Assembly: GCA_006503535.1 (NCBI GenBank)
Contig: QYRS01000009.1
Location: forward strand, 2,542,001-2,606,000
Direction: 5' to 3'
DNA length: 64,000 bases
Source: Arthrinium phaeospermum
Lineage: Eukaryota; Ascomycota; Sordariomycetes; Amphisphaeriales; Apiosporaceae
Shown here piece after piece: positions 47,650 through 58,013 of the stretch (position 1 is its first letter; every line of letters begins with the position of its first letter). The notes under the pieces were generated by a model. That model searched no databases. It had not been told where the DNA came from and saw nothing but the letters and a program-made list of their open reading frames with translations. The position numbers and the translations under genes were made by a program.

Positions 47650-48233
47650 GTCAACTCTGAGCTTGGAAGAAGATGATACTATATTGAAAGGCCCAGAAAC
47701 TTAGGATCAATGTGTGGAGTGTGGACGTTGACTCGGATTGCTGACAGGGGTTGGCTGTGAACTGGCCTGGCGCGTAAGATGACAATTGTTGCAGGAAGCA
47801 CATTAACGAGTTCAAGCCCTTCTCCAATCACTCATGTACAGTGTGTGAGTGACTCGGGTCTAAACAGCTGATACAGTGTATACAAGATGAAGTAGTGAGA
47901 GAACCGGGTTCGTAATGTTGCTGCTAAGCTGATGGTTCCTAGAAATGGACCAAAGGAAAGGAAGAAAGAGCAGGGTAACTTCTGTTAGATTCTCAGGAAA
48001 GTGTAGGAGGGGAAATTGATCCGGTGACGATCGGAAAATATCAGGTCCTCCCCGATTGGCTCAAAATATGCTGTATCATCAGTAACTATCAGCATGTGGC
48101 GTTGGGAAACCCCGCTCGCAAACGAAGTCTGGCAGCTGAGATCAGGCTCCAAGAACGACCCTGTCCCAATGTCATACCCGTTGAAAAACACAGTTCTTCG
48201 AGTCACGACACAAGCCACTAGCCGTTATCAACC
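47650..48233. promoter_or_regulatory. Bidirectional promoter region between HET gene and unknown gene
   Basis: 584 bp between two divergent starts. No specific binding site could be assigned with confidence. The arrangement would allow co-regulation of both genes; this is inference from layout. Confidence 0.45.
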
Positions 48234-50734
48234 ATGCCGAGACGCGACCCCCCATCCAACATGCTCACGACACGTGAGAGCCCACCGACCAGCGAAGAAG
48301 GCTTCGTCCAGCAAGGCCAGATCGACTGGGTGGCGCTGGTCAAGGCGAACAGCACCCTCGCCATCGACGTTCTCGCCCGACTTCAGGGAGGTGGGCTGCA
48401 ACCATTCACCTACATTGGCGCCATGAACTTGGTTAGCCGCTTCCAGTTGCCCGAACGCGGCCGCCAGAGGATGTGGGATGCGATCTCGGGGTTGCGCAGC
48501 TACTCAGCTTTCAAAGAGGTTCTATACTTTGGTTTCGGCTATAGGAGCGTGTTCGAGCTCATGACCGAGTCTATTTCCGGACTCAAAGTCATAGCGCTAT
48601 GCTCTGTTGTAGCTGAGATGCACTCGGAGATGGTGGCAGCACGGATTCTCTCGGCCTTATGGCGAGAGCTTCAGTTTCCTGAAGATGCTGAGCCATCGGA
48701 TCAACAGATGAAGGCCCTCATCAAAGTCTGTGGTGGAGCTCTATCCGCATCTCCCTTCGCGCAGATCGCGAGCCAAATGATGGGCGGCGTCTCGATGCCT
48801 TACGACCTTGCTCTTTGCTCCCGGCCGCGAGACGTGGCGGAGGCCCTCCACGCCATTTTTGATGTTTCCAAAGGCACGAAACATCGAGTCACTATTGAGG
48901 GCGGAAGTAGCTGTCTCTTCATCGCTGCTGTCGCTTATTGGATACTCGATCTCAGAACGCAAGTAGATCATGAGAATGGAGACGTGCTCTTCAATTCATC
49001 GATCGTCGACAGCGAAGATCCGTCAACTTCTGCCAACGTTCATATCAGACTCCGCCGTCCAGAATCTACAGGGCTTTCGCATATCACTGTCACAGACTCG
49101 ACGTATATTCTTTGCGAGCCGTACGACATCATCGAGCACACGCCCAATGCCTTTCGGTTGTTATCAATACGCCAACGTGTTTTGTGGGACTATTGTCTTT
49201 CCTCCGCGTTTGGGAAAATTGTCACCAAGTTGTTAAAACATCAAGACGTGCTGGGTGGTGTATTTGGGAGTATCGCTCGAATACGCCAGGGCTTTGCCAA
49301 CGGCGAAGCAGATGTCCATGACCAGGACCGGGAAGAATTCATCAACTTTACTCATAGTGGTTTCGGCAGAGGGATGGCCCAGTCTTTTGGGAGCATCTTC
49401 CCCGAGCTAGACTTGCCGTTACTGAAAGATGCCATGAATCGTGCCCTGGAAAACTCCTTCCTCGAGGCTGAAGCCGAGCTTGAGACAAGCTTGGAGACTT
49501 TGAAAGCAAGCTGCAGTTGCTCCGTTTGCGCTGGTGATAGTGACTCACAACTGCGAAGGGAGAAGACGCTACCACCGCAACCAACCTGTTTCGGTTGTCG
49601 TCTAGTCTTGGCATTCACACTGGTTGACTTGGTGACCATTGTTTCTACTTTGCACAACCCCCATAGGATTTGTCCCACCGTTGGGGTCTTCAGTGGTTCT
49701 ATATACGGAACGCTTCTTTAGCCTTTGAAACGGGTACTATCGCCGATCATAGGCGATTGTTTAAAAGACCGTTCGTCAAACGACAACGAAGGTTCAAGGA
49801 TTTGGCCATGGCAAAACGTCCCGAGGCGTTAGGTGAAATTTTGGCCATCACTCTCGGCCTCTTTACAGGCCATGGCTTCGATACTCCGCGAGGCACTTCA
49901 ATGTCTGCATACCACAGAGCTCCAATAGCTGTTGCCAAAGATGGACTAGTTGTTTACATTGAAGGCCTTGTAGCCTTATCCACAAATGCCGAGTCCCTCC
50001 GCTCTATCAACTTGGTGCCTGGCCATATAGCTAGGCCCGGTGATTCCAAGCTTCACATGCCAAAATTGTACGACTCTGTGTCGGATCTTGTCGATCTGCC
50101 AAGACCTAAGATGAGAAAAGCTAGGCTCACGCGCAAAAGACATGCGGACCCCGAGTCGAATGTTGTTGAAGGAACAGAACCAGATAATTATGGAGGTTTG
50201 GCTCTTGAACTTCAACACGCGGGTGATCTCGATAATGAACCCCGGACAGATCACATTCGGCTCACTGGTAATATGGTAACTCCAGAGGTTACTGAATCCA
50301 ATAAGTCAGGAGATATCATGTTGTATTATCGAGTATCAGGCCCTTCAGTCGATATCATTATTCCACCGGGCAAGTTCAGTATGGAGGTGCTGACTCATAC
50401 AGGACTCGTAGGCTGTAGCAGGGGCCAATGCCAGCCATATTTGCACGAACGTATACAGCACTTTAGCGTTAGCGAGGGTTGGGACATCGAAGAAGAGATG
50501 GTAAAAGACCGCGACAGGGAGAAGGGTGTCTGTTGCACTTGGGATACCACACTGCAGTCAACTGTCGATCGAGTGGTGGCATTCGCGACAGTATGTTACA
50601 AGTCAAAGTGGCTTCCTGATCAGAGAACGGACCATCAAGTGATGATCCGAAGGGGCGAGTGCCTTTCTTGCTGCTTGAGAGCCATGCCTCAAAGGCACGG
50701 CAGATTGAGAGATCGGATTCTTCACATAATGTGA
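48234..50734 (+). pseudogene. Large Sordariomycete protein of unknown function, interrupted by a one-base frameshift
   Basis: Two overlapping frames together read as one protein of about 833 aa. Frame 1 covers 48234-49721 (495 aa, IDWVALVKANSTLAIDVL..., GGGLQPFTYIGAMNLVSRF) and frame 2 continues from about 49680 to 50734 (WFYIRNASLAFETGT...). The switch lies in the GGGG run at 49683-49686; one further base would put both in one frame, and the total length 2501 nt is one short of a multiple of three. A Cys block (CSCSVC...CFGC) stands just before it. I recall such proteins in Fusarium and Colletotrichum relatives but no function. It may be a true pseudogene or an assembly error in a homopolymer. 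It is paired divergently with the HET gene. Confidence 0.65.
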
Positions 50735-51258
50735 CAAATAGATCTCCAAAACTCAGAGGGATCATAAGTTAACAGATATTGTAATAGTAGAAGCGTTTTG
50801 TGAGGCTTGCTGCCTTGGCCTGCGAAAGGATCTGAGATGAGATATGGTGGGCTCCGTGTTGGACTCTGGGCTTTGGAATGGTCAGTCTAGGATCAGATAC
50901 CAGACTTTGGATCTTGTCAACGTTGAACTATCTTACCATTGAATGCTACCGAATATTCCAAGGAATGAGTTGCTCATTCAATTGGGCAGTTATTGGTCGT
51001 TCTTCATATGCTGTTGATGAAAAGGAGTTTTCTAGGTCCGAGGTCAGCAACAACAGCTCTCCGACAACCGTGCGCCAGCCCCGCCAAAGACCGCCAAGGG
51101 CCGCCAAGAGTGGCTGACAGCGCGTTGCCAGATTGCAACAATAAATGCCCAGCTGCCCTCCAGCTGCGCTATCACCCTCTTTCCCCCCAAAATCTCACCC
51201 CTTGGTTCTCTCGTCATCCAACCAACTCTCTACGCGCGTCACATCACAAGAATGCCCG
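50735..51258. other. Intergenic, promoter of ATPase gene
   Basis: About 0.5 kb. It ends in a uORF (51252-51266) overlapping the next start. CCGCCAAAG-type repeats near 51070-51110 are the only local pattern noticed. Confidence 0.5.
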
Positions 51259-51266
51259 ATGAGTAG
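51252..51266 (+). promoter_or_regulatory. Upstream ORF overlapping the ATPase start
   Basis: A four-codon frame ATG CCC GAT GAG TAG begins 7 nt before the main start ATG at 51259 and ends inside it, in another frame. Its ATG has A at position -3, while the main one has C, so scanning ribosomes may often begin at the uORF. This could lower translation of the main protein. It matters only if transcription starts upstream of 51252, which cannot be seen here. Confidence 0.6.
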
Positions 51267-53045
51267 ATTCGGCCGCCTAACGAGACAACGCCCAGTAAGT
51301 GACCGTACCTTCTGATTTCAATGAGATTGCATGCTAATTGGGCTTCAAAGGCGCGACTGGTGGTGCTGCCTCGAAAGGCCTTTGGAGAGCCGTCACGTGC
51401 ATCCGTCCTTGTGCGGGAGACGGTCGAAAATGCCGAATCCTCGTGGAAATCGAAGGGCGGCAATGCCGGCGGCAATGCGAACAACGGAAACCAAGATGGG
51501 GCGGCCCAGGAGCAGAGCTGGCGCGCCGCCTTCTTCAAGATGATCGAGGGCAGCGCGACGGCGTTCGGGTCCATCTTCGTGCTGGGGCTGGCGGGCTACT
51601 CGTACCACGCCTACTACAAGCGGCTGGTGCTGCGCAAGATGGAGAACGCGTTCGCGGTGGGGTACTCGAGCGTGGAGCTGGCGGCCATGAGCCGCCACGT
51701 CGACCCCAACAGCCCGCACTCGGAGCTCATGACGGTCGACTTCGAGGACAACGACTGGATCCCCCGCGACGAGCAGGCCATCATCGACAGCATCGTCGAC
51801 GGCACCGCCAAGGGCCAGTACCACCTCATCACCGGCGAGAAGGGCACGGGCAAGACCTCGATGCTGCTCAAGGCCATGCGCAAGATCGGCGGCGAGGGGG
51901 TCGCCATGCTCGAGGCCCACGGCGACCCGGAGATCTTCCGCGTGCGGCTGGGCAAGGCCCTCGACTTCGAGTTCCACGAGGACTCCATCGGCGGCCTGTT
52001 CAGCTTCAAGGGCCCTCGCGACACGACGGCGCTGCTGGACATCGAACGAGCTTTTAACAAAATGGAAAAGATCGCCCTGCAGCGCAAGGAGACGGTGGGC
52101 AAGCCACTGGTGCTCATCATCACGGGCGCGCACCTCATCCGCGACGACGAGGACGGCCAGGACATGCTGGAGCTCATCCAGCAGCGCGCCGAGCTATGGG
52201 CCGCCAGCCACCTGGTCACGGTCGTCTTCAACAGCGACGAGTACTGGATCACGGAGCGGCTCATGTGGCAGGCGACCCGGCTGCGAGTGACGCCCGTGCG
52301 CGACATCCCCAAGGCCACCGCCATCAAGGCGATCCGAGAGTTCCGCAAGCAGTCCTACGACGAGGACGTGCCCTCGCGCATCCTGGAGCAGGTCTACGAG
52401 AAGATAGGCGGCCGCCTGCGACACCTGACGCGCGTGGCCCGCTCGCCCGACATGCTGGACGCGTGCCGGACCATCTGCGACCGCGAGCGGCGGTGGCTGA
52501 TGAGCCAGTGCTGGATCCTGGGCGGGGACCTGGACCCGGGCGCCGAGGACGCGCAGGACATCGCGTCGTCGGCGATGCTGCTGGCGCGGGCGCTGGTGCG
52601 CAAAGAAAAGGAGATGCGCGCGGCCGGCACGCTCAACGACGCGGGGCGGCTGCCGCAGATCCCGCTGTACGAGGCGCGCGAGATCATGACGAACCCGGAC
52701 TGGATCAAGGCGCACGACCACATGAACATTTTTAATATTGACTCGATGGGCATGGTGCAGGCCGACTCGGTCGCCATGCAGAACGCCATGCGCGACGTCT
52801 GCGAGCTGCCGGGGTTCGACGCGCAGCTGCAGGCGACGCTCGACCGGCTCGACGAGATCGAGAGCCTGGCCCGCACGCGCGAGGTCACGCTCAAGGACCT
52901 GGCCGAGGACGGCGAGTACCGCGCCGTCGTGGAGCAGCGGGCGGCGGTGGACGGGCGGTCGTCGTCGACGGCCCTGAGCTTCAAGCTGGTGCCCAAGGAG
53001 GAGGAGGCCAAGGACCCGGCGGAGATTGTGAAGCACAAGAAGTGA
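51259..53045 (+). CDS. Membrane-anchored mitochondrial-type P-loop ATPase
   Basis: Two exons, 51259..51294 and 51351..53045, give 576 aa. The 56-nt intron (GTAAGT to AAAG, phase 0) joins a 12-residue start MSRFGRLTRQRP to ARLVVLPRKAF. The basic leader without acids (1-35) fits mitochondrial targeting. A membrane span lies near 80-98 (GSATAFGSIFVLGLAGYSY). The nucleotide-binding site GEKGTGKT is at 174-181. A Walker B-like strand LVLIITGAH lacks the usual acidic pair, so hydrolysis may depend on nearby RDDEDGQD. Further on is a helical region (IRILEQ...YEKIGGRLRHLTRVARS) as in ORC/Cdc6-like AAA modules, and KEEEAKD near the end. The function is unknown; the inner mitochondrial membrane location is inference. 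Confidence 0.8.
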
Positions 53046-54189
53046 TGAGTTACGACCTGGATGGGCGCTATAGACCTCTAGAGAGAGTATGAGTTACGAT
53101 GGCCGATGAATAGCGTAGTAACATATATTTTGTTGAACTGCAGAATATCGTAGACCCCTAAATCCCTGTGTGGAAGTGACCTCAAGAAGACAGGGGATGC
53201 ACCAATTTGATCACCAAGACACCTCGTTTTCATTCAGCCACTATCCACTCAGGTAAGTAAGTCTTCATTTCATTAACGCGAAGGCAGATCTATCTTTCCA
53301 GCCATGGAGTAATGATTTTTTTCTTTCATTTTTTCTTCTTCTTTGAATCATAATGTCAATTGGATTCGGTTTGGAGGTACTATCTTGGATTGGGGTGCAG
53401 CTAAATTACAAGTGCCCCGTGCCTGTTGGAGTGCATGTCCTGTTTTGATGGGGCCCTGTAGGCACTGGAGAGAATACGCTTTGCCAAACCCAGCCAATTG
53501 TGTGCACTTCCGCGACGGCCACAATTCGATCGCCTCTGGACTTTCACAGGTGGCGGGACGGTCACGAGGGACAGACAGATCTCGTTTCGGAATCTGGGCA
53601 ATTGGAAATACTGGGGGCTCAGTCAGAGACGGCTGATGAAACGGCTTGGAACGTATTTCTATTCTTGGCATTGCGACTCTGGGCTGGGGCTGGCATCTGG
53701 GCAAAAAAATCAAGCACCACCGCTTCAGCTTGCCAGCCAAGCTGCTGTCATCTGGTTTCCCCCCACTAACTCCGAAGGTTTGGTATCTTTTGGGCCGCCC
53801 GAATGAATCAATCAACTGATAGTGCGTAGGTACTAGGGAAACACTATCGCGTCTTTCTCGCTCTCTATTATATGTATTTGGGGTATATGGCGTGGCCCTC
53901 TGAAAAGAAACGACAGCTATTGCCCTTTAACTCATGTGCTGGCTGTAGCAGGCCTTGGAACTGAAGCCCCACTGTGGGTGGCCGCTATCATCAGCGTTTA
54001 ACATCGCGCATTGGCGGCGATTCAAGCGGCAGGGGCTTCGAGCTATTCGGTAGCTGACAGGTTTGCCAAGCAGAGTATTTTCTGATCTGTCAAATAACAG
54101 AGATGCATGTTAGTAATCTGGATAGTCCAAGGCAGTATTTGATTGCTGCTTACCTTGCGTATGGATAAGTCAAGAGAGGCTTAATCCAC
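53046..54189. other. Intergenic, no gene seen
   Basis: 1.1 kb of convergent 3' flanks. A minus-strand open frame of 155 codons at 53348-53815 has no motif, signal or conserved-looking segment, and I treat it as chance. Confidence 0.45.
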
Positions 54190-54381
54190 TTATTCGCTGG
54201 CGATACCTGTGCCCGCTGCCTTGGCTCCTTCTGCTTTCCCTTCTGCGCCTTCGAATGTGAGCGCACCATCACCGACTACCAGGGCAGGCGAGTAGGCACC
54301 CAGGTTGATGTTCAAGGGGGCGGCCGCGGCGAAGGTGGCAAAGGTCGCGAAGACCATGGCGATGGCGGTTCGGGCGTACAT
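54190..54381 (-). CDS. Small secreted protein with NINLGAYSPALVVGDG signature
   Basis: 63 aa from the ATG at 54381. An N-terminal signal peptide (MYARTAIAMVFATFATFAAAA) precedes the segment PLNINLGAYSPALVVGDG, then GALTFEGAEGKAEGAKAAGTG, low in complexity and rich in Ala, Gly, Lys and Glu. The core is one I recall as strongly conserved across Sordariomycetes, usually just after the signal cleavage site. No cysteines, so it is not a disulfide-rich effector. Function unknown: a secreted peptide, wall component or signal is possible. A longer in-frame start at 54489 reads through a Pro/Ser leader and is unlikely. Confidence 0.8.
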   Translation of the reverse strand: MYARTAIAMVFATFATFAAAAPLNINLGAYSPALVVGDGALTFEGAEGKAEGAKAAGTGIASE

Positions 54382-56384
54382 GTTGACGGTAGAGAGAGAG
54401 GGGGGTGAATAAGTGATACGGGTGGGCGGTTGTTGATTAGGTAGATTTAGACGGGGAGAAACGCAGATGACCAGACCTGAAAGGAGCAAGAGAATAGAAA
54501 TGGTGCACCTGGCACGTTTGTTCCGAGCGAAAAATTATAGAAACCGGTAAGGAAAGTTTTGAAGAGAGATGCCAGCAAGATACTAGAGAAAGGGAGGGAG
54601 AGGAAGAAACAGAAGTCGAGATGAAAGAAGAAACCAAGCTTCTTATTAACCTGGGTAATGTAACTAACTAACTGACTACCCCGAGGGCCAAGGGCCCCGA
54701 TCTCACTGCGACCACGATACTTTCGGGACGGCCAAGCCAAAAATGCTTGAGGTCGAAGCCAAGTCTGGACAAACATGGCCCATGGCCTCTCCCTGGTCGT
54801 GTTTCGGGGGCACCGTCACTGTCTCGCCCGGACGGGGGTGCCAGCAGTCTTGGCGAGCTTCAGCTTTCGGCCAAGATGTGGGATCGCCCGGTCGCTGTCT
54901 GCGCCTTCCGGGCCTTGGGTGGCCTGGGCCTCTGCTGGGCCCCCTTCTCCAGTGACCTAAATATGGCAACTTTTGGCAGGGCAAACACGGCTGGTGGTGG
55001 TCGGACGAGAAATCTCTTCGGGCCCTTCTAAACGGAAAACAAAATCGAGGGGGGAGGGAATGGCAGATGGTGTTACAGATTGTCCACCAGAATCTTCTTG
55101 GCATGCAACCCCGCGCTGGGGTTATTGCGTGCTGAGGCGGCGAACAAGAAACAAGCTAATGGAGGGAGGAAACATTAAGAGGAGAGACTATGAGACCCGG
55201 GTTACATTGGGAGATAGGTAGGACCAGATTCGATTAGGCATATAGCGAGCAATTATGATATGGGAGATTGCAAGTGCATAGGAGGTAGCTTTCGTGATGA
55301 GCAGAATTGCTGACCAATTGCATGTAACATCCCCGAAAAGGTAACAGCAGCTGAAGCATTGGTGCAACTTGCCTGTACTGCAGCGCTAGTGCCCGACTGC
55401 CTACCACGGAGGTTAGTGAGAACCGCCCGAGTCAAGTAAGCCCGCCGAATTGTTTCCGCACATGTTTCTAGGCGAATATGACGAAAAGAAGCCCCGATAT
55501 CGAGTGTCCGTCTTCAAGAGACATTGAAATGAGGTTAAATCAAAGCCCCGTTCATTTAAACATCGCATGCCAAGCTGGCCAAGGCGAGGGGAATTGGAGC
55601 CTCACTGTCCATTGCGACGACAGCGACAGCGTCAAGTTCCGTGCCGCGAGTGTCAGGAAAGGCTTGAATGGCATAACCTGGTAACATTGCAAACTCAATT
55701 TCCATCGGCGCAGCTGAGAAGTTGCGATGCCAAGACACTTGCACGACTCATGAGCGGCCTTGGGGTTTTTGGTCACCTTTGGTTTTCTTCTATGTACTGT
55801 ACAGCACTGAAATCGACCCGACTTGCCGATTGACTCCCTCTCCCTCTCCCATCGAGGAGCGATGGCTACCTACGAAACAACCGAGTCGTTTCATCGGTAC
55901 AGTGATAAGAGAGTCTAGAACGAAAGAACACCCAGAGGTCCGGCTTCAGTTGGTGGTGGTTTAGAGTTATTGCAACTGGTCGCGGTAGGGGTCAAACACT
56001 GCAGAAACCAACTGCAGGCAAACCCGGCAGTCAATTGCCGGCTCTCTCATCCATGACCAAAATGGCCAGAGGGAATTTGCGATGCTGAACACCAGTCCAG
56101 ATATAGGAGCTTCGAATTTGTAGTGATGATACGGCACTCGCATGGCTCCTTGCTGCTGCTGTCATCAATTGACTAAAACATGCCAATGCCATGATCATCC
56201 GAAGAAAGAGATTTGGCGTAACAATGCTGGATCTGGCGCATATAGACGAGCCTTCTTGGCGAACTCAGGACTTCTCGAGAAGAAACCTGTCTGTCTGTTC
56301 ATCTCTTGATTGAAGCTGGGCGCAAACTGTGCCCCGGGGCTCCTTGTTCACGTGTATGTATGTAGGTAGGTAGTACTGCCGCCC
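54382..56384. other. 2 kb intergenic region
   Basis: No gene recognised. It likely holds the promoter and 5' leader of the small secreted gene on its left and the 3' flank of the oxidoreductase on its right. No array or RNA gene seen. Confidence 0.45.
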
Positions 56385-57562
56385 TCACTCGCCTATCCTC
56401 ACCACTACCTTCCCCCTCGCCCTCTTCGACGCCACCCTCTCGTATGCCTTCTCGACCCCGTCCATCCCAAACTCCGAGTCGATCGGGACCTCCTTCAGCT
56501 CGCCCCTCTCGACCCAGCCCGCCACCTCGCGGGCGCCCGCCCCCGACGGGCCCATGCCGAGGATCTTGTAGTTGATGGGCGAGCCGCCGAGGAAGACGGG
56601 CCGCAGCTGGTGCATGAGGAAGGGGTAGACGCCCTGCGAGGGGCCGCCCGTGATGCACAGGAACCGCCCGTCGGGGCGGAGGTAGCCGGGGCTGCGGGTG
56701 TACAGGCTGTCGTCGCCCACGCAGTCGACCACGAGGTCCAGCTTCTGGTCTTGCGTGGATTCGCCGATGGCGTGGTACAGGTCTTGATGCGCCGTGTAGT
56801 CAATCACCTGTGTGCGTCTCGCGCGTTAGAAAATAACTCTCCAGATATTTTCACCACCAGCAGGCAGGTTAGGCAATCGCATGCCCGGAAAAGAAGAGAG
56901 GGGTCTTACCTTATCGGCCCCCAGCCTACGCACCATCTCCGCATTCGCCCCCGAACAAACACCCACCACGTACGCCCCCTAGCCTTGGCAACCTGCACCA
57001 GAATCGACCCCACGCCGCCGCTGGCGCCATGCACCAACACCCGCAGCCCCTCCCACTTCTTGACTTGGCCCACGCCCTTCGCCTCCGCCTCCCGCATCAC
57101 CAACGCCGCCGTCTGGCCCGTGACCCCCATCCCCACCGCCGTCCTCAGCGCCGACGACCCCAGCAAGGTCTGCGGCACCACCGCGACCAGTTCCGCCGGC
57201 ACCACCAGCACCTCCCCCAGCGTCCCCGCCCCGAAGAAGGCCTGCCGCACCCCCAGCGCGCCGCACACCAGGGTCCCGATCTTGGCCAGCTCCGGCGGGG
57301 CGCCGGGGCCGAACGCGAGGACCTCGCCGACGAAGTCCAGGCCGACGACCGGGTTGCGGCGCCAGGGCAGCCAGGGCGGGATGACGTTCATGAGGGCCAG
57401 GTCGGCCGGGTTGAGGCCCGCGTAGCGCACGCGCAGGAGCAGGTTGTTGCCCTTGCTCAATGCTTCTGCGGTAGGCGCGGGGCGATGCAGATCCAATTCG
57501 AGGCCTTTCCGGGTCACGATCCAGGCGCGCATGGTGGCGGGTGGGGACGAGCTGGTCGTCAT
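56385..57562 (-). pseudogene. Medium-chain (MDR) zinc-free oxidoreductase, broken by a one-base deletion
   Basis: Two exons, 57562..56910 and 56807..56385. Read with one additional base in the GGGGG run near 56964-56968, exon 1 becomes 218 codons and joins exon 2 in phase 0 for 358 aa, a usual family length. As written, the frame turns after VQVAKARG and stops at 56906. Domain order: GroES-like half (LLLRVRYAGLNPADL, VVGLDFVGEVLAFG), NAD(P)-binding motif LVHGASGGVGSILVQ, then VIDYTAHQDL and DLVVDCVGDD, ending GKVVVRIGE. No structural zinc Cys cluster is seen, so quinone-oxidoreductase-like. It may be a true pseudogene or a sequencing error. The intron has GTAAGA and CACAG ends. Confidence 0.75.
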
Positions 57563-58013
57563 TGTCGTTGATTGGGATGTTGTTGGGATGGAGAGCGTGT
57601 AGATAAGATAAGAGATTAACGTCGATTAAAGGCCAATAGTACTAAATCATATATCGACTCTTTTGATAAGGTGAGTATGTAGGTTTCTCAAAGTGGTTGA
57701 CCGATGGCTTTGAGTGCGTGCTCACGTGAGGTTTCATTTCCTGCTGGTTTCGACTTTGTTGCTAGGTTCGTTTCGAATATGGGTCCGTGCGGCGCCTCCT
57801 AAAGGGGGCAGAATAGGGGGATGGCGGACAATCTCATAAGCTCATTGATCGGCGTGACGCAGTCAGCCAGGCTTCTGTAAATGATATCATTTCGATTTAT
57901 TTTCTATGTTCTACGTCTTTGAAAGTGGTCTTGACCCGTCGCCAGCCGGCATCATGTAGGAAGCCAGCTCGGGCACGCAAGCCCGACAGCGTCCCTACCA
58001 CGTTAAAACACCT
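57563..58013. other. Intergenic, no gene seen
   Basis: About 0.45 kb, the promoter of the oxidoreductase and the 3' flank of the transporter. Nothing specific was recognised. Confidence 0.5.

Noticed and set aside
51393..53038. Several long minus-strand frames over the ATPase gene
   Set aside because: Antisense shadows of a GC-rich coding exon; the plus frame has Walker A and a membrane span.
53348..53815. 155-codon open frame on the minus strand
   Set aside because: No signal peptide, motif or compositional bias of a protein, and it lies in a 3'-flanking region. Likely chance.
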